From JAUIAI01 sp041396585 (GTDB lineage Bacteria > Pseudomonadota > Gammaproteobacteria > Burkholderiales > Burkholderiaceae_E), in NCBI GenBank assembly GCA_041396585.1, contig JAWKYG010000007.1:124001-188000 (forward strand): 64,000 nucleotides of DNA. Reading direction: 5' to 3'. The notes below the pieces were generated by a model. It saw only the letters and a program-made list of their open reading frames with translations, ran no database searches and had not been told where the DNA came from. Numbering within the stretch: the first letter of the stretch is position 1; every line of letters begins with the position of its first letter. Shown here one piece after another: positions 1 through 8,455 of the stretch. The translations under genes and the position numbers were made by a program.

Positions 1-855
1 CAAGATCGTGCCGGACACCTTCACGCTGCTGGACAGGATCTCGCCCAGGTTCTTCCAGGTAATCGCCCGAAAAATCAGCGCCGCAATCAGGAACGCACCG
101 GCCGCACCGAACGCCGCCGATTCGGTCGGCGTGGCCAGGCCCGAATAGATCGCGCCGAGCACGATCGCCACCAGCAGCAGCGCATGCCAGATGCCGCCGA
201 GCGAACGAACCCGATCTGCCCACGAGTAGGTGGTTTCGGTGTCGACCGGCGCCAGCTCCGGCTTGGTCAGCGCACGGAAGTAGATGAACACCGCCAGCGC
301 CAAGGCCAGGATCACGCCGGGCACGATGCCGCCGATGAACAGCTTGGCCACCGACACGCCCGAGGTGGCGCCGTAGATGATGAACGGCACGCTCGGCGGG
401 ATCAGCATCGCCAAAGCACCCGAACTGGCCACCGCACCGGCAGCCAGCTTGCGGTTGTAGCCATGCTTGAGCATCTCGGGCACCGCGATCGAACCCACCG
501 CGGCCACCCCGGCCACGCTCACGCCGCTGATCGCACCAAAGATCGTCGACGCGCCCACGGTGGCAATCGCCAGCCCGCCGCGCAACCACTGCAACCACAT
601 CGCCGCGGCACGAAACAGGTTCGCGCCCACCGGCGTGGCGGCCAGGAAGTTGCCCATCAGAATGAACAAGGGCAGGGCGATCAGCTCGAAGCTGTTCAAC
701 TGCCCGAACAGCGACGACGGCGCAAAGAAGAACGCCATGCTGCCGCGCGCCATGTACAGGCCGGTGAGACCAGCCGCGCCCAGTGCGAGAAAGATCGGTG
801 CGCCAATGCCCACCAGCACGAGCAGGATGGCGACGACGATGAGGGGCTCGATCAT
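1..855 (-). CDS. dctM: TRAP transporter large permease (DctM family), 3' end cut by window edge
   Basis: This encodes the large membrane subunit of a tripartite ATP-independent periplasmic transporter, which uses an ion gradient to import organic acids delivered by a periplasmic binding protein. Reading the minus strand from the ATG at 853-855 gives 285 codons running off the window edge. They contain repeated hydrophobic helices and the DctM-like stretches ALPLFILMGNFL, FGAISGVSVAGVAAVGS and LIPPSVPFIIYG. Full DctM proteins are about 425 residues, so roughly a third is missing. A small DctQ permease is normally encoded directly upstream; here the upstream neighbour is a CoA-transferase gene after a 154-bp gap, so DctQ and DctP must lie elsewhere or the subunits are fused. 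The substrate cannot be told from the sequence. Confidence 0.85.
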   Translation of the reverse strand, partial: MIEPLIVVAILLVLVGIGAPIFLALGAAGLTGLYMARGSMAFFFAPSSLFGQLNSFELIALPLFILMGNFLAATPVGANLFRAAAMWLQWLRGGLAIATVGASTIFGAISGVSVAGVAAVGSIAVPEMLKHGYNRKLAAGAVASSGALAMLIPPSVPFIIYGATSGVSVAKLFIGGIVPGVILALALAVFIYFRALTKPELAPVDTETTYSWADRVRSLGGIWHALLLVAIVLGAIYSGLATPTESAAFGAAGAFLIAALIFRAITWKNLGEILSSSVKVSGTIL

Positions 856-1009
856 GATGCGCTCCGAGGCACGATCATTGAGGTGATGGGTGCGGGGTGC
901 GAACTGGCAGCTGCGGTGATCAGTTGATGCGGTGACAATGCGAACATCTGCGACCAGTGCAGTTGCGAGACCGACGCTCGCCTTCGCGAGCTCAGGGAGC
1001 AATGCGCAA

Positions 1010-2227
1010 TCACGCGGCCACCTTCTTTTCTCGAAGGTCGGCGATCTCGGCGTCTGTTAGACCCAGCTCGCGCAGCACCGCGTCCGTGTCATCGCCCAGC
1101 CCCGGCGCCGAGTTGCGCACCGTGCCCGGCGTGCCATAGAGCTTTGGCACCACACCCGGCACCTCCATCGTGTGGCCATCGCGCGTTTCCTGGCTCAGGA
1201 TCATGTCGCGCGCCCGGTAGTGCGGATCCTCCACGATGTCCTTGGCCGTGTAGACCTTGCCCGCCGGCACGCGCGCGGCGCCCAGCAGCTCCAGCACCTC
1301 GGCCACCGGCCGGGTCTGCGTCCAGGCCTCGATCGCGCTATCCAGCTCTTGCACGCGCGCCACGCGCCCGGCGTTCGATGCCAGGCCGGGGTCGGCACCC
1401 AGATCGCCACGGTCGATCGTCTGCATCAACCGCTTGAAGATGCTGTCGCCATTGCCGGCGATCAGCACCACACCATCGGTGCAGCGATAGGCGTTCGACG
1501 GCGCAATCCCGGGCAGCGCGCTGCCGGCCGGCTCACGCACCACGCCGAACGCGCTGACCTCGGGAACCAGGCTCTCCATCACATTGAAGACCGCCTCGTT
1601 CAGCGCCACATCGATCACCTGACCGCGGCCACCATTCACATTGCGGTGATAGAGCGCGGTCAGCACACCGATCGTGCCGTGCAGCGCGGCCAGGGTGTCG
1701 CCGATGGAAATTCCGCAGCGCACCGGCACGCGGCCCGGCTCGCCGGTCAGATGCCGCAGGCCGCCCATGGCCTCGCCGATGGCGCCAAAGCCCGGCAGAT
1801 CGCGATACGGCCCGGTCTGGCCATAGCCGGAGATGCGCAACATGATCAGCCCCGGGTTCAGCTCGGACAGTGCCTCGTAGCTCATGCCCCAGCCCTCGAG
1901 CGTGCCCGGGCGAAAGTTCTCGATCAGCACATCGGCCTCGGCGATCAGCCGGCGCGCAATCGCCTGGCCCTCGGTGTTGCGCAGATCGAGCGCAATCGAG
2001 CGCTTGTTGCGCGACTGCACCTGCCACCACACCGAGGTGCCATCCTTGATCAACCGCCAGTTGCGCAGCGGATCACCGCTTCCCGGCGCCTCGATCTTGA
2101 TCACATCGGCACCAAACTCGCCCAGCGTCTTTCCGGCAAACGGGCCGGCAATCAGTTGACCCATCTCGATCACGCGCAGGCCCTGCAGCGCGCTCGGTGA
2201 CATTGTCGGGTTTTGAGGGGAAGACAT
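1010..2227 (-). CDS. CaiB/BaiF (family III) CoA-transferase
   Basis: This is a cytosolic enzyme that moves coenzyme A between carboxylic acids. The 405-residue length fits the family. The N-terminal region has LRVIEMGQLIAGPFAGKTLG and FGADVIKIEAPGSGD, then QSRNKRSIALDL and ENFRPGTLEGWG, all typical family III blocks. Asp177 in SIGDTLAALHG sits where family members carry the catalytic aspartate that forms the acyl anhydride. The donor and acceptor acids cannot be assigned from sequence. It lies between leuD and a TRAP permease gene on the same strand, so it could activate an acid imported by that permease; that link is an inference. Confidence 0.9.
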   Translation of the reverse strand: MSSPQNPTMSPSALQGLRVIEMGQLIAGPFAGKTLGEFGADVIKIEAPGSGDPLRNWRLIKDGTSVWWQVQSRNKRSIALDLRNTEGQAIARRLIAEADVLIENFRPGTLEGWGMSYEALSELNPGLIMLRISGYGQTGPYRDLPGFGAIGEAMGGLRHLTGEPGRVPVRCGISIGDTLAALHGTIGVLTALYHRNVNGGRGQVIDVALNEAVFNVMESLVPEVSAFGVVREPAGSALPGIAPSNAYRCTDGVVLIAGNGDSIFKRLMQTIDRGDLGADPGLASNAGRVARVQELDSAIEAWTQTRPVAEVLELLGAARVPAGKVYTAKDIVEDPHYRARDMILSQETRDGHTMEVPGVVPKLYGTPGTVRNSAPGLGDDTDAVLRELGLTDAEIADLREKKVAA

Positions 2228-2258
2228 CGTCGGGTTTCCAGTCGGGAAATCGGTTCAG

Positions 2259-2324
2259 GGCGGCCGCTTCGGGCCGCCATCGGCAGACCGGCGGGCGGGG
2301 CGCCTTCGCAAAACGCCCCGCCCG
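2259..2324 (-). terminator. two consecutive stem-loops between leuD and the CoA-transferase gene
   Basis: Two strong inverted repeats follow each other. The first has a 7-bp GC stem (2259-2265 with 2272-2278). The second has a perfect 11-bp stem (2292-2302 with 2314-2324) with a run of four T in its loop on the minus strand. Neither is followed by a U-tract, so this may be a weak terminator, an attenuator or an mRNA-stabilising structure separating leuCD from the downstream gene. Confidence 0.4.
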
Positions 2325-2342
2325 AGGCCACAGGGGGGTGAA

Positions 2343-2981
2343 TCAGTGGAACAACCAGGGTTCGATCAGCCGGCGCTCGGCCTCGTAGGCGCGAATGCGA
2401 TCCGCGTGCTGCAAGGTGAGCCCGACATCGTCGAGCCCCTGCAGCAGCCGGTGCTTGCGCTCCGCATCGATCGCAAACGTCAACGGAGGCTCGCCATCAG
2501 GTGTGATCGTCTGCGCGGCAAGGTCCACCTGCAGCGTGAGCCCGGTGGGCGAGAACGCGCGCTCGAACAGGCGATCCACGATCCCCGCCTCCAGCACGAT
2601 CGGCAGCAGCCCGTTCTTGAAGCAGTTGCCATGAAAAATGTCGGCAAAGCTCGGCGCGATCACCACACGGAAATCCGCATCGGCCAGCGCCCACACCGCA
2701 TGCTCGCGCGACGAGCCGCAGCCGAAGTTGGCGCGCGCCAGCAGGATCTCGGCGCCCGCAAAGCGCGCATCATTCATCACGAAATCCGGGTTCAGCGGCC
2801 GCGTCGAACAATCCTGGCCGAGCTCGCCGCGATCCAGATAGCGCCACTCGTCGAACAGATACGGCCCGAAGCCGGTCTTGCTGATCGCCTTGATGAACTG
2901 CTTGGGAATGATCGCGTCGGTATCCACATTGGCGCGGTCCAGCGGCGCCACCCTGGCTTGCAGAGAGGTAAAAGGGGTCAT
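2343..2981 (-). CDS. leuD: 3-isopropylmalate dehydratase, small subunit
   Basis: LeuD is the small subunit of isopropylmalate isomerase, which with LeuC converts 2-isopropylmalate to 3-isopropylmalate in leucine synthesis. The 212-residue protein has the swivelling-domain features of bacterial type-1 LeuD: ANVDTDAIIPKQFIK near residue 18, the NFGCGSSREHAVWAL substrate-specificity loop near residue 85, and FKNGLLPI. Length and motifs match the bacterial leucine-pathway form rather than the shorter archaeal or dimethylmalate-type proteins (about 165 residues). It starts 2 bp after the leuC stop, so the two are clearly co-transcribed. leuB, often next in betaproteobacteria, is absent here. Confidence 0.95.
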   Translation of the reverse strand: MTPFTSLQARVAPLDRANVDTDAIIPKQFIKAISKTGFGPYLFDEWRYLDRGELGQDCSTRPLNPDFVMNDARFAGAEILLARANFGCGSSREHAVWALADADFRVVIAPSFADIFHGNCFKNGLLPIVLEAGIVDRLFERAFSPTGLTLQVDLAAQTITPDGEPPLTFAIDAERKHRLLQGLDDVGLTLQHADRIRAYEAERRLIEPWLFH

Positions 2982-2983
2982 GA

Positions 2984-4420
2984 TCAGAGGGCCTCGGCGG
3001 TGGGGGCGAATGGAAGGTCAGCGGAACTCACGTCCACGAAGCGGCCGGCAATCGCGGCGGCCGCGGCCATCGCCGGGCTCACCAGATGCGAGCGCCCGCC
3101 GGGCCCCTGCCGCCCCTCGAAGTTGCGGTTCGAGGTGGATGCGCAACGCTCGCCCGGCGCCAGCCGGTCATCATTCATGCCCAGGCACATCGAACAGCCC
3201 GGCGCGCGCCACTCGAAGCCGGCATCGATGAAGATACGGTCAAGCCCCTCGCGCTCGGCCTGCGCCTTTACCAGGCCAGAGCCGGGCACCACCAGCGCCT
3301 GGCGAATCGTTGCGGCCACCCGCTTGCCGCGCACCACCGCCGCGGCCGTGCGCAGGTCTTCGATGCGCGCATTGGTGCACGAACCGATGAAGATCTTGTC
3401 CAGCGTGATGTCACAAATTGCCGTGCCGGCTGTCAGACCCATATAGGCCAGCGCATGCTGCATCCCGGCGCGCCGCACCGGGTCGCGCTCGAGTGCGGGG
3501 TCGGGCACAAAAGCATCCACCGCCAGCACCATCTCGGGCGAGGTGCCCCAGGTGACATGCGGCTCGATCGTGGCCGCATCGAGCGTGACCACGCGATCGA
3601 AGCGGGCGCCGTCATCCGATCGCAGCCCGCGCCAGTAAGTGACCGCACGATCCCAGTCAGCGCCGGTGGGCGCCATCGGGCGGCCCTTCAGGTAATTGAT
3701 CGTGGTGTCGTCGACCGCCACCATGCCGCAGCGGGCACCGGCCTCGATCGACATATTGCAGAGGGTCATGCGGCCCTCCATGGACAGCGCCTGCACGGCC
3801 GAGCCGGCAAACTCGATCGCATGGCCGGTGCCGCCGGCCGTGCCGATCCTGCCGATCACTGCCAGCACCAGATCCTTGGCGGTGACGCCACGCCCGGCGC
3901 GGCCGTCGATACGCACCAGCATGTTCTGCATCTTGCGCGCGACCAGCGTCTGGGTGGCCAGCACATGCTCGACCTCGGAGGTACCGATACCAAAGGCCAG
4001 GCAGGCGAACGCGCCATGCGTGCTGGTGTGCGAGTCGCCGCAGACCACGGTCATGCCGGGCAAGGTGGCGCCCTGCTCGGGCCCGATCACATGGACGATC
4101 CCCTGGCGGGTGTCGTCGATGTCGAAGTAGACCAGCTTGTGTTTGGCGGCGTTCTGATCGAGCGTCTCGACCTGCAGCCTCGAGGTGGCGTCGGCGATGC
4201 CGTGGCTGCGATCGGTGGTCGGTACATTGTGATCGACCACCGCCAGGTTGGCCGCGTTGCGCCAGGGCTTGCGCCCGGCGAGTTCGAGGCCCTCGAAGGC
4301 CTGCGGGCTGGTGACCTCGTGGATCAGGTGCCGGTCAATATAGATGAGGGCCGTGGCATCGGCCTCTTCGGAAATGACATGCTCGTCCCAGAGCTTGTCA
4401 TAGAGCGTACGCGCGGTCAT
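2984..4420 (-). CDS. leuC: 3-isopropylmalate dehydratase, large subunit
   Basis: LeuC is the [4Fe-4S]-containing large subunit of isopropylmalate isomerase. From the ATG at 4418-4420 (protein beginning MTARTLYDKLWDEHVI) it has 478 residues, close to the usual 465-475. Visible family motifs are VVCGDSHTSTHGAFACLAFG, the cluster ligands in FIGSCTNARIEDLR and in APGCSMCLGMN, and the C-terminal SNRNFEGRQG. A longer upstream reading in the same frame (to 4849) has no similarity and would run into the neighbouring MFS gene, so it was not used. leuC and leuD form a pair; a 223-bp gap with no gene separates leuC from the MFS gene upstream. Confidence 0.96.
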   Translation of the reverse strand: MTARTLYDKLWDEHVISEEADATALIYIDRHLIHEVTSPQAFEGLELAGRKPWRNAANLAVVDHNVPTTDRSHGIADATSRLQVETLDQNAAKHKLVYFDIDDTRQGIVHVIGPEQGATLPGMTVVCGDSHTSTHGAFACLAFGIGTSEVEHVLATQTLVARKMQNMLVRIDGRAGRGVTAKDLVLAVIGRIGTAGGTGHAIEFAGSAVQALSMEGRMTLCNMSIEAGARCGMVAVDDTTINYLKGRPMAPTGADWDRAVTYWRGLRSDDGARFDRVVTLDAATIEPHVTWGTSPEMVLAVDAFVPDPALERDPVRRAGMQHALAYMGLTAGTAICDITLDKIFIGSCTNARIEDLRTAAAVVRGKRVAATIRQALVVPGSGLVKAQAEREGLDRIFIDAGFEWRAPGCSMCLGMNDDRLAPGERCASTSNRNFEGRQGPGGRSHLVSPAMAAAAAIAGRFVDVSSADLPFAPTAEAL

Positions 4421-4643
4421 GGAACGTCTCGGGCTGGAATCTCGCAAACAGGCACGCTGGCCGCGACGGCTGAAACCATGCTGGCGGCATCGGCGCCCGC
4501 ATCCGGAGAGAGGTCGGAGTTCGGACAATGGCCAGGCGGGCCCAGCACGGCATGGACCGCGAACCCGCGTTGAAACAGGCGCGAGCGCGGAGTGCCCAGT
4601 GGGTGTCGGATAGCCCGGGATTATGCCATGGGCGCCCTGACGC

Positions 4644-5804
4644 TCAGGCGGTCTTCCCAGGCTGCTGCACCGCCCGGCCCACGCCAACCATGATGACCGC
4701 ACCCAGCGCGGCCACAGTGCCCGCCACGATGAATGCCGCGCCCGGCGAAACCCGCTCCCAGATGCGGGTAAGAAGCAGACCGCCCAGGCTGCCGCCGACG
4801 CCATAGGAGATCGCCAGATAGGCGGCCTGGGCCCTGCCCTGCTCGGCACTATCGAACCACTCGTGCAACACCCGCATCACCGCGCTGTGATGCAAGCCGA
4901 AGGTGATCGCATGCGCGATCTGGCAGACCACCAATATCACCAGCGCGCCATCGGCCAGGCCGATCACGGTGAAGCGCAATGCCGCTACGAGCAGGCTGAT
5001 CACCAGCAGATTGACCGCCGGCTGCCAGTCGAACAGCGGGCGCTGGACACGAAACAGAATGATCTCGGCGATCACGCCCAGCGCCCAGAGCAGGCCGATC
5101 GCGGTTTCGCCATAGCCATGGCGGACCAACAACAGCGAGTACAACACGTAGAGCGCGGCATGCGCGAAGATCATCAGCGCATTGGCCAGAAAGAAACCGA
5201 TCACGGCCGGCTCGCGGAACCGGTGACTCATCCGCGCGGACGCGGCGCGGCTGCCCTGCGCGACCGGTGATCGAATGAACCAGACGGACACCGAAAGACC
5301 GACCAGGGCGAGCGCCATCCAGCCCGGCAGCCCACCACGGCCGAAGCGATCGAGCACCGCCCCCACGCCGACCACACCGAGAATGAAGCCGATCGAACCC
5401 CAGAGCCGCACCCGGCCATAGCCGCCGGCGTCGCCGCCGGTGGCCTTCAGGGTCAACGCCTCACCGATCGGCACCTGGGCGCCTGCCGAGAACGACAACA
5501 CCCCGAGCGCGACCGCGGCAATCGTCAGCCCGGCGCCGGTGGCCACCGGGATCGCGGCGACGGCCAAAAGCGCCAGCAAGGCACTGGCGCGCAGCAACAG
5601 ACGCACATCGCCACGGCGGTCGGCCAGCCAGCCCCAGAAGGCCGGCGACACGATCCGCATGACCTGGGGCACTGTCATCAGCAGACCGATCTGGGCCACA
5701 CTGAAGCCCGCGTCACGAAAGTACAGACTCAGATACGGCGAGAGGATGCCGACGTAGGCGAAATACCAGAAGAACAGGCCCTTGAGACGGGCGATCTCGC
5801 TCAA
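4644..5804 (-). CDS. MFS transporter, HcaT/MFS_1-like (3-phenylpropionate permease type)
   Basis: This is an inner-membrane carrier of about 386 residues with twelve predicted hydrophobic helices. The N-terminal block GLFFWYFAYVGILSPYLSLYFRDAGFSV, split here as GLFFWYFAYVGILSPYLS followed by LYFRDAGFSV, and PAFWGWLADRRGD are typical of the HcaT-like branch. I chose the TTG at 5802-5804, which puts the first helix near the N-terminus. The longer start at 5882 would overlap the end of aroC by 50 bp and add an unconserved arginine-rich leader. The substrate is unknown; HcaT-like proteins are annotated as aromatic acid carriers, but this is only family-level evidence. Confidence 0.8.
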   Translation of the reverse strand: MSEIARLKGLFFWYFAYVGILSPYLSLYFRDAGFSVAQIGLLMTVPQVMRIVSPAFWGWLADRRGDVRLLLRASALLALLAVAAIPVATGAGLTIAAVALGVLSFSAGAQVPIGEALTLKATGGDAGGYGRVRLWGSIGFILGVVGVGAVLDRFGRGGLPGWMALALVGLSVSVWFIRSPVAQGSRAASARMSHRFREPAVIGFFLANALMIFAHAALYVLYSLLLVRHGYGETAIGLLWALGVIAEIILFRVQRPLFDWQPAVNLLVISLLVAALRFTVIGLADGALVILVVCQIAHAITFGLHHSAVMRVLHEWFDSAEQGRAQAAYLAISYGVGGSLGGLLLTRIWERVSPGAAFIVAGTVAALGAVIMVGVGRAVQQPGKTA

Positions 5805-5832
5805 GACCGGGCAGGCCCGGAGCTGCCCGGCC

Positions 5833-6936
5833 TCAAGCGCCCGCCCGCCCCGGGATCGGGCCCGGCTCGACCCGCACGTCACCGTTCTGGGCGCGATGGC
5901 GCAGCGCGTGATCGATCAGCACCAGCGCCAGCAGCGCCTCGGCGATCGGCGCGGCGCGGATCCCGACACAGGGATCATGGCGCCCGAAGGTCTGCACCGA
6001 CACCGGCTGTCCGTCGACGTCGATCGAGCGCCTCGGCGTTCTGATGCTGGAGGTCGGCTTGATCGCCAGCGACACAGTGATCGGCTGCCCGGACGAAATG
6101 CCCCCCAGAACCCCGCCCGCGCGGTTGCCCTCGAAACCCTCGGGCGAGAGTTCGTCGCCGTGGCGGCTGCCACGATCGGCGACGGCATCGAAGCCGGCAC
6201 CGATCGCTACCGCCTTGACCGCATTCAGACCCATCATGGCGTGGGCGATGTCGGCATCGAGCCGGTCGTAGAGGGGTTCGCCCCAGCCGGCTGGCACACC
6301 CTCGGCGACCACCTCGATGCGCGCACCGCAGGAATCGCCATCCTTGCGCAGGGCATCCATATAAGACTCGAGCGCAGGCACCGCCGCAGCATCGGCAACG
6401 AAGAAGGGATTGGCCGGCACGTCGTCCCAGCGTACGAACGGCACTGCGATCTCGCCAAGCTGCGACAGATAGGCGCGAATGCGCACACCGTGGCGCTCGG
6501 CCAGCCACTTGCGCGCAACCGCGCCCGCGGCCACCGTGGGCGCGGTCAGGCGTGCCGAGGACCGGCCACCGCCGCGATAGTCGCGCCGCCCGTACTTGTG
6601 CCAATAGGTGTAGTCAGCATGGGCCGGCCGGAACTGGCGGGCGATGTTGCCGTAGTCTTTCGAGCGCGCGTCCTGGTTGCGGATCAGCAGGCCGATCGGG
6701 GTGCCGGTGGTCATGCCTTCGAACACCCCGGAGAGAATCTCGACCTGATCCGGCTCCTGGCGCTGAGTGACATGGCGCGACGTACCCGGCCGGCGCCGGT
6801 CGAGGTCGGCCTGGATATCGGCCTCGGTGAGCGCCAGCCCCGGCGGACAGCCATCGATCACGCAGCCGATCGCCGGACCGTGCGATTCACCGAAATTCGT
6901 CACCGCGAACAAGGTACCGCGAGTACTGCCGCTCAT
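5833..6936 (-). CDS. aroC: chorismate synthase
   Basis: AroC makes chorismate from 5-enolpyruvylshikimate-3-phosphate using reduced FMN, the last common step of aromatic amino acid and folate synthesis. The 367-residue length is typical. Signatures visible are the N-terminal NFGESHGPAIGCVIDGCPPG, the arginine-rich RRDYRGGGRSSARLTAPTVA near residue 125, and EGNRAGGVLGGISSGQPITV near the C-terminal third. The gene is 30 bp downstream of gltX on the same strand and just upstream of the MFS gene, so it is probably in a shared transcript. Confidence 0.97.
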   Translation of the reverse strand: MSGSTRGTLFAVTNFGESHGPAIGCVIDGCPPGLALTEADIQADLDRRRPGTSRHVTQRQEPDQVEILSGVFEGMTTGTPIGLLIRNQDARSKDYGNIARQFRPAHADYTYWHKYGRRDYRGGGRSSARLTAPTVAAGAVARKWLAERHGVRIRAYLSQLGEIAVPFVRWDDVPANPFFVADAAAVPALESYMDALRKDGDSCGARIEVVAEGVPAGWGEPLYDRLDADIAHAMMGLNAVKAVAIGAGFDAVADRGSRHGDELSPEGFEGNRAGGVLGGISSGQPITVSLAIKPTSSIRTPRRSIDVDGQPVSVQTFGRHDPCVGIRAAPIAEALLALVLIDHALRHRAQNGDVRVEPGPIPGRAGA

Positions 6937-6966
6937 TCGGTCCTCCCAGAGTGCTTTCCCATCCGG

Positions 6967-8424
6967 CTAGCCGCGTAGCGCCGCCAGCCCGGCGCCAAGC
7001 CGCTCGCCAACCGCTGCCGCCGGCAAGAGCGCGAGCACCTTCTCCAGGGCGGGAGTCTGCGCACGGCCCAGGACCAGCAGCCGCAGGGGCATGGCCAGCT
7101 GCGGCATCTTCAGGCCGTGGCGACCGATGACCGCCTTGACCTCGGCGGCGATCGCCTCCGGTGTCCAGTCGAGCCCGACCAGCGCGCCGCTGAGATCCTC
7201 GATCGCGGCGATCGTGGCCGCAGCCGCGCGGCGCGCAAACTCCTCGCGCAGCGCAGGATCGCCGGGATCGGGTGTGCGATGAAACATCGTCAGTTCGTCG
7301 GCCAGGGCTTCCAGCGTGCTCGCCCGTTCCTTGAGAAGGCCGCATTGTGCCGCCAGGTTGGCCGCCAGTGCCGGCTCGAGCGCATCGCGGCCGAGCCGGC
7401 GCAGCAGGCGCGGGGTGACCGCCCGGGCCAGCCAGGCGTCGTCGGCAGCACGCAGATAATGCTGATTCACCCAGTCGAGCTTTTCGGGATCGAACTGCGC
7501 CGGCGACTGCGACAGGTGCGTGCCATCGAACCAGGACACCAGCTGCTGACGATCGAACAGTTCGTCATCGCCGTGGCTCCAGCCCAATCGCGCCAGATAG
7601 TTGATGACCGCCTCCGGCAGGTAGCCGGCATCGTCGTACTGCATGACGGACACCGCGCCATGGCGCTTGGACAGCTTCTGCCCGTCCGGGCCGTGGATCA
7701 TCGGCACGTGGCCGTACTCGGGAACCGCGCTGCCCAGCACGCGCAGGATGTTGATCTGACGCGGGGTGTTGTTGACATGATCGTCGCCACGAATCACGTG
7801 GGTGATGCCCATGTCGGCGTCATCGACCACCACACAGAAGTTGTAGGTGGGTGTGCCATCGGCGCGCGCGATGATCAGGTCATCGAGTTCGGCATTGGCG
7901 ATACTGATCGGTCCCTTGACCAGATCATTCCATTGCACGGCGCCGTCGTCCGGATTGCGAAAGCGCACCACCGGCGCCACGCCGGCAGGCGGCGTGCGCC
8001 CCTGGGCGTTTTCCGGGCGCCAGCGACCGTCGTAGCGCGGCTTGAGCCCCCGGGAGCGCTGGGCCTCGCGCATTTCATCGAGTTCGGCCGGCGAGCACCA
8101 ACAGTGATAGGCCTGGCCGCGCGCCAGCAAGGTTTCGATGACCTGCGCATAGCGGTCCATGCGTTCGGTCTGGAAGATCGGTGTCTCGTCGGAGCTCAGG
8201 CCCAGCCAGGCCATGCCATCGAGGATCGCCTGCACGGCCTCAGGGGTGGAGCGCTGGCGATCGGTGTCTTCGACGCGCAGCACGAACTGCCCGCCGAAAT
8301 GCCGGGCGAATGCCCAGCTGAACAGGGCGGTACGCGCCCCTCCGATATGCAGGTATCCGGTGGGGCTGGGAGCAAAACGGGTCTTGACCGGCCGCCCTGC
8401 CGGTGCCGAGGCGGGAGTATTCAT
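6967..8424 (-). CDS. gltX: glutamyl-tRNA synthetase
   Basis: This class I aminoacyl-tRNA synthetase charges tRNA-Glu. The 485-residue protein has the HIGH-type motif as HIGG at residues 26-29 within FAPSPTGYLHIGGARTAL, the KMSKS-type motif KLSKRH at 250-255, and a C-terminal anticodon-binding helical domain. Class-typical blocks such as RVEDTDRQRST and THVIRGDDHVNNTPRQ are also clear. A cysteine-containing insert (CWCSPAELD near residue 108) resembles the zinc-binding region of many bacterial enzymes. It is transcribed toward aroC. Confidence 0.98.
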   Translation of the reverse strand: MNTPASAPAGRPVKTRFAPSPTGYLHIGGARTALFSWAFARHFGGQFVLRVEDTDRQRSTPEAVQAILDGMAWLGLSSDETPIFQTERMDRYAQVIETLLARGQAYHCWCSPAELDEMREAQRSRGLKPRYDGRWRPENAQGRTPPAGVAPVVRFRNPDDGAVQWNDLVKGPISIANAELDDLIIARADGTPTYNFCVVVDDADMGITHVIRGDDHVNNTPRQINILRVLGSAVPEYGHVPMIHGPDGQKLSKRHGAVSVMQYDDAGYLPEAVINYLARLGWSHGDDELFDRQQLVSWFDGTHLSQSPAQFDPEKLDWVNQHYLRAADDAWLARAVTPRLLRRLGRDALEPALAANLAAQCGLLKERASTLEALADELTMFHRTPDPGDPALREEFARRAAAATIAAIEDLSGALVGLDWTPEAIAAEVKAVIGRHGLKMPQLAMPLRLLVLGRAQTPALEKVLALLPAAAVGERLGAGLAALRG

Positions 8425-8455
8425 CGGCTGATTGTATCGCCGCGGCAGCAGCGGA

